Source: Nitrospinota bacterium (GTDB lineage Bacteria > Nitrospinota_A > UBA7883 > JACRLM01). From it: a DNA stretch of 19,390 nt. Below are positions 14,197 through 19,390 of the stretch, piece by piece. Each line of letters opens with the position of its first letter. Positions within the stretch are counted from its first letter, which is position 1. The DNA is taken from NCBI GenBank assembly GCA_015231995.1, contig JADGAO010000033.1:1-19390 (forward strand), given 5' to 3'. Under the pieces are notes generated by a model that searched no databases, had not been told where the DNA came from, and saw only the letters and a list, made by a program, of their open reading frames with translations. Position numbers and translations under genes: made by a program.

Positions 14197-15125
14197 AACG
14201 GGCCGCCTCGCTCGACCTTGGCACAAACACCATCCGCCTGCTGGTGGCCGAGAGGACAGAGTTCGGATTCACCCCGCTTTATTCCGGCCAGGTCATAACG
14301 CGGCTAGGCGAGGGCCTCCATGAAACCGGCAGACTTGGCGAAGCCGCGATGAAACGGACGCTTGACGGGATACTGCGGATGATTGGCGAGGCGGGCGCTT
14401 TCGCCCCGTTCAGGCTGGTCATCGCCGCCACCAGCGCGGCCCGGGACGCCGCCAATACCGGCGAATTTTCGCAAATGGTCAAAAACGCAACCGGAGCCCC
14501 CCTCACGGTTATCCCATGGGATGAGGAGGCCCGGCTATCCTTGCTGGGCGTTTCGCTTGCTCTCAAGGACAGAGGCGGAAGGTTTCTTCTTTTCGACGTG
14601 GGCGGGGGAAGCACGGAATATATCATGTCCGAAGGCGGCAAGGTGACGGCCTCCAGCGGGACGAACCTCGGCGTGGTGCGTCTTGCGGAGACTTATATCA
14701 CAAAGCATCCCGTGAGCGATTACGAATATGGAAAAATGCTGATGGAAGTGGACGCCACGGTGGATCGCGCCTTTGCCGGGCTTGGGGTTGCTGGGCCGGT
14801 GACGCTCGTAGGCACGGCGGGGACGGTGACGTCCATAGCGGCTATCGCAATGGGGCTTGTGGATTACGATCCGGGGAAAATAAACAACTTCGCGTTGACG
14901 GCGGAAAAGGTAGAGAGCCTGCGGGTTCGCATCTGCGCCATGGCGATAGAGGAGCGTTCGAAGATTCCGTTTTTAAAGAACGGCAGGGAGGATCTCATCG
15001 TGCCTGGATTTGCGATAGTCCAATCCACGATGCGACGCGCCCGCGCCGACAGCATAATCGTGTCCGATTACGGGCTTCGCGAGGGGTTGATGGCCGAAAT
15101 CCTGCTTAACGGCGCCTATGGGTAA
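14193..15125 (+). CDS. ppx: Ppx/GppA-family phosphatase (exopolyphosphatase or pppGpp phosphohydrolase)
   Basis: ASKHA-fold enzyme that hydrolyses terminal phosphates of polyphosphate and/or the 5' phosphate of pppGpp. The 310-residue product begins with the phosphate-1 motif SLDLGTNTIRLLVAE (about 6-20). It has the region before the catalytic Glu as PWDEEARLSLLG (E111/E112) and the phosphate-2 motif FDVGGGSTEYI (about 135-145). A late glycine-rich TLVGTAGTVTSIAAIAMGL and the C-terminal ADSIIVSDYGLREGLMAEIL are also standard. At 310 residues it is the short two-domain form (Aquifex-like), without the C-terminal HD-like extension of E. coli Ppx/GppA. Sequence cannot decide between Ppx and GppA activity. 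The ATGA overlap with the HD-GYP regulator implies coupled translation. The downstream TPR gene overlaps its end by 8 bases. Confidence 0.93.
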   Translation: MKRAASLDLGTNTIRLLVAERTEFGFTPLYSGQVITRLGEGLHETGRLGEAAMKRTLDGILRMIGEAGAFAPFRLVIAATSAARDAANTGEFSQMVKNATGAPLTVIPWDEEARLSLLGVSLALKDRGGRFLLFDVGGGSTEYIMSEGGKVTASSGTNLGVVRLAETYITKHPVSDYEYGKMLMEVDATVDRAFAGLGVAGPVTLVGTAGTVTSIAAIAMGLVDYDPGKINNFALTAEKVESLRVRICAMAIEERSKIPFLKNGREDLIVPGFAIVQSTMRRARADSIIVSDYGLREGLMAEILLNGAYG

Positions 15126-15894
15126 GCGCGTGGCGGTTATCGCGTTAGCCTTCGGGGCCATGGCATTCGGCGACCCTGCGTATTTCCACATCGCCAGGGG
15201 GAACAAGCTTTACGCGGAGGGGAAATACGAAGAGGCTTTGGCTGAATATTTAAAGGCGAAAAGCTCCGACCCCGCGCGTTCCGAGGCGGACTATAATACT
15301 GGCGCCGCGCAGTTCAAGACCGGGAGGCTCAAAGAATCGGCCGGAGCATATGAACGCGTGATGGGAGGCGCAAACGCGGATATCAAAAGTTCCGCCAGGT
15401 TCAACCGTTCCGCCGCGTTATACGCTGGTGGGGTGTCGGCCAGCGAGGCCGGAGAGCTTGACGAAGCCATGAAGATGTTTAAAGATTCGGCGGAGGGGTA
15501 CAAGGCCGCGCTCAAAGAAAGGCCGTCCGACAACGACATACGGCACAACCTGGAGCTGGCTCTTGCGAAGCTGAAGGATGCCGAGGATCAGAAGAAAAAG
15601 CAGGAGCAAAATTCCAGTTCCGACAGCAAAGATTCCCGCGACAATGACGGGCAGGACAAGAAGGAAAAAGAGGAAGCTGGAAAAGACGGCCAACCCAAAG
15701 AAGAGAAGAAGCAGTCTGCGGATCATAAAAAACCTGAGCAATCAGATGGCGCCGGTTCCGGGGAAAAACAGGAGATGACTGCGGATGAGGCCGAACGGGC
15801 GCTAGCCGCCGTTCAAAGCGACGAGAAAGACCTGCGTAAAAAAATAAGGAACCAGAACGTGAAAGAACAGCCAAGAAGCGGGAAGGACTGGTGA
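15118..15894 (+). CDS. BatC-like TPR protein, exported
   Basis: Probable periplasmic or envelope TPR protein. The 258-residue product has a hydrophobic N terminus (about 4-17) that looks like a signal peptide or anchor. TPR-like repeats follow (about 21-150), including GNKLYAEGKYEEALAEYLKA and ADYNTGAAQFKTGRLKESAG, then a last helix pair RPSDNDIRHNLELALAKLKD. Residues about 152-212 are a highly charged Lys/Glu/Asp/Ser/Gln low-complexity linker. The C terminus has MTADEAERALAAVQSDEKDL and ends in GKDW. This layout (signal, TPRs, charged linker, short conserved end finishing DW) matches TPR proteins of Bat (Bacteroides aerotolerance-type) operons, usually next to VWA-domain genes and a MoxR ATPase; none of these partners is here. 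The start overlaps ppx by 8 bases. Its function is not established. Confidence 0.75.
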   Translation: MGKRVAVIALAFGAMAFGDPAYFHIARGNKLYAEGKYEEALAEYLKAKSSDPARSEADYNTGAAQFKTGRLKESAGAYERVMGGANADIKSSARFNRSAALYAGGVSASEAGELDEAMKMFKDSAEGYKAALKERPSDNDIRHNLELALAKLKDAEDQKKKQEQNSSSDSKDSRDNDGQDKKEKEEAGKDGQPKEEKKQSADHKKPEQSDGAGSGEKQEMTADEAERALAAVQSDEKDLRKKIRNQNVKEQPRSGKDW

Positions 15895-15902
15895 TATAGG
15901 CC

Positions 15903-16772
15903 ATGACCACGCTTGCGATAATAGGGGGAAGCGGGGCGTACGACCTTTTCGGCGCGGACATCCTGCGGCAACCCGTGGAGACGAAGGAGATTTTGACCCC
16001 GTTCGGCGCGGCTCAGACCATAAGGAAATATTCCGCCGAGGGCCTTTCATTTTATTTTCTCTCCCGCCATGGCGATGACGGCTACAAGGTTTCCGCGCCG
16101 TTCGTGAACTACCGAGCCAACATCTGGGCGTTAAAGGAGCTTGGAGTGGAGCGGATAATTTCATGGTCGGGGCCGGGGATAATCAACCCGTCTTTCGATG
16201 TGGGATCCTACGCAGTTCCGAACGACATAATAGACCAGACCCGCAACAGGGCGAACACCTTTTTCACCAAGGGCGGGCTTGGGTTCATAAGGATGAGCAA
16301 CCCGTTCTGCGGAGACTTGCGCCACGCGCTTATCTACTCGCTTGCGTCGCTTGGCCTTAAAACTTTCGATGAGGCGGTTTATGTCTGCGCCGAAGGGCCG
16401 AGGCTTGAGACTCCGGCGGAGATAAGGCTGTTCCATTCCTACGGGGCCGACATCGTGGGGATGACGCTTGCGCCGGAGGCTTTTCTGGCGCGGGAACTGG
16501 AGATGTGCTACGCGCCGGTATGCTATCTGGTGAATTTTGCGGAGGGCATCGCGCCGCGCGAGTACAGGCGCGGCGAGCTTTTCGAGGGAATGCAGACTAA
16601 CGAGGAAAAGACAGCGGTGGAGATCGCCGCTCGCCGCCTGCCGGAAGTGGCGATTAATGCGTTCAAGGCGATTGCCGATGTTTCCAGGACGTGCGAATGC
16701 AAGGACGCCATGCTCCGCTACAGGAAAAAGGGAGTCATCTCCGACGATTTCCGCGCCTGGATCAACCCCTAA
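15903..16772 (+). CDS. MTAP/PNP-family nucleoside phosphorylase, probably 6-oxopurine (methylthioinosine) type
   Basis: Cleaves a purine nucleoside with phosphate to free base and sugar-1-phosphate. The 289-residue product has the family N terminus LAIIGGSGAYDLFG, SRHG (phosphate/ribose site), VNYRANIWALKELGVERI and CAEGPRLETPAEIR. It also has VGMTLAPEAFLARELEMCYA, which aligns with the MTAP region around the ribose-binding Met. Where human MTAP has the adenine-binding ATDYD segment, this protein has LVNFAEG with Asn211 in place of the first Asp and Ala213 in place of the second. Asn at this site is typical of enzymes acting on 6-oxopurines (hypoxanthine/guanine). Methylthioinosine phosphorylase or inosine/guanosine phosphorylase is therefore more likely than true MTA phosphorylase. 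It starts 8 bases after the TPR gene and is followed by a deaminase-type gene 21 bases on. Confidence 0.85.
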   Translation: MTTLAIIGGSGAYDLFGADILRQPVETKEILTPFGAAQTIRKYSAEGLSFYFLSRHGDDGYKVSAPFVNYRANIWALKELGVERIISWSGPGIINPSFDVGSYAVPNDIIDQTRNRANTFFTKGGLGFIRMSNPFCGDLRHALIYSLASLGLKTFDEAVYVCAEGPRLETPAEIRLFHSYGADIVGMTLAPEAFLARELEMCYAPVCYLVNFAEGIAPREYRRGELFEGMQTNEEKTAVEIAARRLPEVAINAFKAIADVSRTCECKDAMLRYRKKGVISDDFRAWINP

Positions 16773-16793
16773 CCCCTTGCGTCCCGGACACTG

Positions 16794-18068
16794 ATGATCG
16801 GACTCTTCCACAAGTTAAGCCCAGTTATCAAAATATCCGCGCGTATTCTAGTGGTGGATCGCGACACGATACTGGAAAACGCCGTTATAATCGTCCACGA
16901 AGGGCGTGTGCGAGAAATTATGCCAGCCGAGTCGGCCACAAAGGTAAGGGCGGACAAAAAAATCAACCTCACCGAAGATATCCTCCACCCCGGTTTTATC
17001 AACGCGCACTCTCATCTGGAGCTTTCGTTCCTTAAAGACAGGCTTACGCCTGGCATGAGGTTTACGGACTGGATTGCGGCGGTGGTGAAAAAAAAGGCGA
17101 AGGTATCGCCTGCGCGGTCCGATTCGGCGATAAGAAACGCCATTACCAGCATGATACGCTCCGGGACTACATGCGTTGGCGACATCGCCAGTTCCGGCAA
17201 GGTGACGCCCCGTATTATTTCCTCCGGCCTGAGAGCTGTGATATTCCACGAAGCCATAGGGTTCGATCCTAAAAAAGCCGGTTTACAGCTCAAGAAGATG
17301 GTGGATGGAGTGGAACGCGCCCAGGGATCGGAGATTGTGACGCACGGTGTTTCGCCCCATGCTGTATATTCCGTCTCCGGCGCGTTGATGCGCGGAGTGG
17401 CCGATTATGCGGCTATTCGTGGCAGGCCGCTTGCGATCCACCTTGCGGAGACACCGGAAGAAGCTCTGTTTTCAAAGAAAGGGACGGGGCCGTTCCGCGA
17501 TCTGCTGGCGAAGCTTAAAGTTCACGTTCCCGGCGGGCATCCGCATAAATCCCCGGTGAAAGCGGTTCAGGAGGCAGGCGCGCTCACAGACGCGACGTTG
17601 ATCCACGTTAACAATCCAGAGCGCGGCGACCTTACGCGCATAAAAAAGGCGGACTCCTGCGTGGTTGTATGCCCCAACTCCAACCGGTGGTTTGGCCGGA
17701 ATATGAAGGATCATCCGATGCGGGAGTTGATGGAAAAATCCATTCCAGTGGCCTTGGGCACGGACAGCCTTGCGTCCAACCTCGACGTGGATATGGCCGC
17801 GGAGATGAGGACGGCGTTGGAGGAATTTTCATTCCTTGCGCCGGGCGACGTTTTTCAAATGGCGACTATCGGAGGGGCGAAGGCTCTTAAACTGCCGAAA
17901 GGATGTGGAACTCTTCATGCCGGAGCGCCGCTGGATGCTGTGGCTGTCCATTTAACAGGGGCGGAGGGGCGGCGAGGCTTTCTGTGGGATATAATAAAGC
18001 CCGGAAGACATGTGAGCATGGTCTTCGTATCGGGGCGGAAACTTTACGCGAAAAAGGGGGGCCGTTAG
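16794..18068 (+). CDS. COG0402 amidohydrolase, nucleoside-deaminase type (MTA/SAH or aminodeoxyfutalosine deaminase-like)
   Basis: Metal-dependent amidohydrolase predicted to deaminate an adenosine-like nucleoside. The 424-residue product has the expected metal and catalytic residues in order: H72 and H74 in PGFINAHSHLE, H189 in VSPHAVYSVS, H216 and E219 in IHLAETPEE, H271 in TLIHVNNPE, and D324 in ALGTDSLASN. An N-terminal and C-terminal beta-sandwich part brackets the barrel, as in MTA/SAH deaminase, TrzN and guanine deaminase. The NAHSHLELSFL segment followed by FTDWIAAVV recalls, from memory, the branch that includes aminodeoxyfutalosine deaminases (futalosine menaquinone pathway). The neighbouring phosphorylase instead suggests methylthioadenosine. 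Substrate is not decidable by eye. There is no strong Shine-Dalgarno, and the stop codon directly abuts the pgi ATG. Confidence 0.8.
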   Translation: MIGLFHKLSPVIKISARILVVDRDTILENAVIIVHEGRVREIMPAESATKVRADKKINLTEDILHPGFINAHSHLELSFLKDRLTPGMRFTDWIAAVVKKKAKVSPARSDSAIRNAITSMIRSGTTCVGDIASSGKVTPRIISSGLRAVIFHEAIGFDPKKAGLQLKKMVDGVERAQGSEIVTHGVSPHAVYSVSGALMRGVADYAAIRGRPLAIHLAETPEEALFSKKGTGPFRDLLAKLKVHVPGGHPHKSPVKAVQEAGALTDATLIHVNNPERGDLTRIKKADSCVVVCPNSNRWFGRNMKDHPMRELMEKSIPVALGTDSLASNLDVDMAAEMRTALEEFSFLAPGDVFQMATIGGAKALKLPKGCGTLHAGAPLDAVAVHLTGAEGRRGFLWDIIKPGRHVSMVFVSGRKLYAKKGGR

Positions 18069-19390
18069 ATGAGCGACATCATCATTGATTACACCAACGT
18101 CATGGCGTCCGCCGTCGGGATTGAAAACGGGCTTACCGGCGAGCATCTTTCCGCGCTTAACCTGACGGCGGCGCAGATTCACGCAGGGCTTACAAAACGC
18201 AGGAAGGCCGGGGAGCTTCCATTTTACGACCTTCCATACAGGATCGAAGAGGCCAAAGAGATACGTAACGCCGCAAAAAAAATACGCAATGAATTCTCCA
18301 CGATGGTCGTGCTTGGCATAGGCGGCTCGGCGCTGGGAACCACCGCGCTTTTTTCCGCGCTTCGCCACACTCTCCATAACTCGCTATCCGCAAGCAAACG
18401 GGATGGCGTGCGCCTCATCATGCTCGATAACATAGACCCCGACTGGCTGACGGAGATACTCTCCACGCTCAAGCTAAACGAGACGGTGTTCAACATCATC
18501 TCCAAAAGCGGAGCCACGGCGGAGACGTCGGCCCAGTTCCTCATCGCGCTCGACATTCTCAAGAAAAAGCTTGGGCCGAAGAAATGGCGTAAACACGTCA
18601 TAATCACAACCGACGCCAGGAAAGGGACGTTACGGCCCATCGCCGAAGAGTTCAAACTTAAAACTTTCGCCGTGCCGGACGGAGTTGGCGGCAGGTTCAC
18701 AGTGTTCACGCCTGTCTCGCTACTTCCTGCGGCCTCGGCGGGAATTGACATAATGGAACTGCTCGAAGGCGCGGCGCGTATGGACGAGCGCTGTCTGGAG
18801 CCGGACATACATTGCAACCCCGCCTATCTTTTCGCCTCCGTCCATTACCTGCTCGACACGATGCGGGCCAAGAAAATGGCTGTGATGATGCCATATTCAA
18901 ACAAGCTTTATTATGTGGCGGACTGGTTCCGCCAGATGTGGGCGGAGTCGCTTGGTAAAGCGAGGGACAATGACGGCAACCCTGTCCATGTGGGGCAGAC
19001 TCCTATCAAGGCTCTGGGCGCCACCGACCAGCATTCGCAGGTTCAGCTTTATGTCGAAGGGCCATACGACAAGGTCGTGACGTTTCTGGAAGTTGAAAAG
19101 TTCGCAAAAGAAGTCCACATACCGCTCGAGTTCCCCAACGTGCCAGAGCTTGCGTACCTGTCTGGACACACGTTAAACGAGCTTATCGCTGTGGAACGGC
19201 GCGGCACGGAGTACGCCCTGACGAAAAACCGCAGGCCCAACCTTACGATAAAACTCCCGGCCGTCACGTCCCACACCGTCGGACAGCTACTGTACATGCT
19301 GGAGGTCTCCACCGCGTTCGCTGGCGGGTTGTACCGCATCAACGCATTCGACCAACCCGGCGTGGAGTTCGGCAAAGACTACGCCTACGC
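18069..19390 (+). CDS. pgi: Glucose-6-phosphate isomerase, cut by the window end
   Basis: Interconverts glucose 6-phosphate and fructose 6-phosphate in glycolysis and gluconeogenesis. The frame opens at ATG 18069, immediately after the amidohydrolase stop, and stays open to the last base (440 full codons). Visible motifs: MVVLGIGGSALG, the sugar-phosphate loop IISKSGATAETSAQ, GVGGRFTVFTPVSLLPAA (PGI signature 1 region), MPYSNKLYYVADWFRQMWAE with the catalytic Glu, GATDQHSQVQLY with the catalytic His, and near the end FDQPGVEFGK (PGI signature 2) with the catalytic Lys. Since signature 2 is reached, probably only about 20-40 C-terminal residues are missing. This matches the short bacterial PGI form (about 450-480 residues) rather than the roughly 550-residue E. 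coli type. Confidence 0.96.
   Translation, partial: MSDIIIDYTNVMASAVGIENGLTGEHLSALNLTAAQIHAGLTKRRKAGELPFYDLPYRIEEAKEIRNAAKKIRNEFSTMVVLGIGGSALGTTALFSALRHTLHNSLSASKRDGVRLIMLDNIDPDWLTEILSTLKLNETVFNIISKSGATAETSAQFLIALDILKKKLGPKKWRKHVIITTDARKGTLRPIAEEFKLKTFAVPDGVGGRFTVFTPVSLLPAASAGIDIMELLEGAARMDERCLEPDIHCNPAYLFASVHYLLDTMRAKKMAVMMPYSNKLYYVADWFRQMWAESLGKARDNDGNPVHVGQTPIKALGATDQHSQVQLYVEGPYDKVVTFLEVEKFAKEVHIPLEFPNVPELAYLSGHTLNELIAVERRGTEYALTKNRRPNLTIKLPAVTSHTVGQLLYMLEVSTAFAGGLYRINAFDQPGVEFGKDYAY

Noticed and set aside
15603..15755. Possible frameshift or repeat expansion in the TPR protein's charged linker
   Set aside because: The Lys/Glu-rich stretch stays in one frame and ends in a family-like C terminus, so it is a natural low-complexity linker.

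Overview
This is a gene-dense, GC-rich window from a diderm (Gram-negative) bacterium. Almost every base is coding, and the genes overlap or abut as in tight operons. Frequent ATA (Ile) and AGG (Arg) codons sit beside GC-rich third positions throughout. The phylum cannot be fixed from sequence alone. The gene content (type II secretion with a GspN, PilM-like GspL, HD-GYP regulator, Bat-type TPR protein) and the two palindromic interspersed repeats fit environmental lineages such as Desulfobacterota, Nitrospinota or Nitrospirota better than enteric proteobacteria.

Region 1 (1-196) has no gene. It holds a MITE-like repeat with imperfect terminal inverted repeats (1-101), a separate small stem-loop, and an AT-rich stretch leading into the first gene.

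Region 2 (197-12224) is a complete type II secretion system (T2SS) core operon in the canonical order gspC-D-E-F-G-H-I-J-K-L-M-N, all on the + strand. It encodes the clamp protein (C), outer-membrane secretin (D), assembly ATPase (E), inner-membrane platform (F, L, M), major pseudopilin (G), minor pseudopilins (H, I, J, K) and GspN. Junctions are mostly ATGA/TGATG overlaps or gaps under 15 bases. The one real gap, between gspF and gspG, is filled by a twin-hairpin palindromic repeat. No prepilin peptidase (gspO/pilD) or pilotin gene is present, so these must lie elsewhere or be shared with a type IV pilus.

Region 3 (12221-12982, - strand) is a Nif3/YbgI-family dinuclear metal protein. It converges on gspN so tightly that one TTAA supplies both stop codons. 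Region 4 (12983-13149) is a short divergent intergenic space with a candidate promoter for the next operon.

Region 5 (13150 to the window end, + strand) is a second compact operon: a REC/HD-GYP response regulator (predicted c-di-GMP phosphodiesterase), a Ppx/GppA phosphatase, a BatC-like TPR protein, an MTAP-family nucleoside phosphorylase whose base-binding residue is Asn instead of Asp, a COG0402 amidohydrolase (deaminase type), and glucose-6-phosphate isomerase, cut by the window end near its C terminus. The phosphorylase and amidohydrolase together suggest a deaminate-then-phosphorolyse route for methylthioadenosine; a role for the amidohydrolase in the futalosine menaquinone pathway is the main alternative.

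I see no rRNA, tRNA, CRISPR array, phage, transposase or defence system. The best leads are the two structured repeats and the purine-nucleoside gene pair; the rest is well-known machinery.
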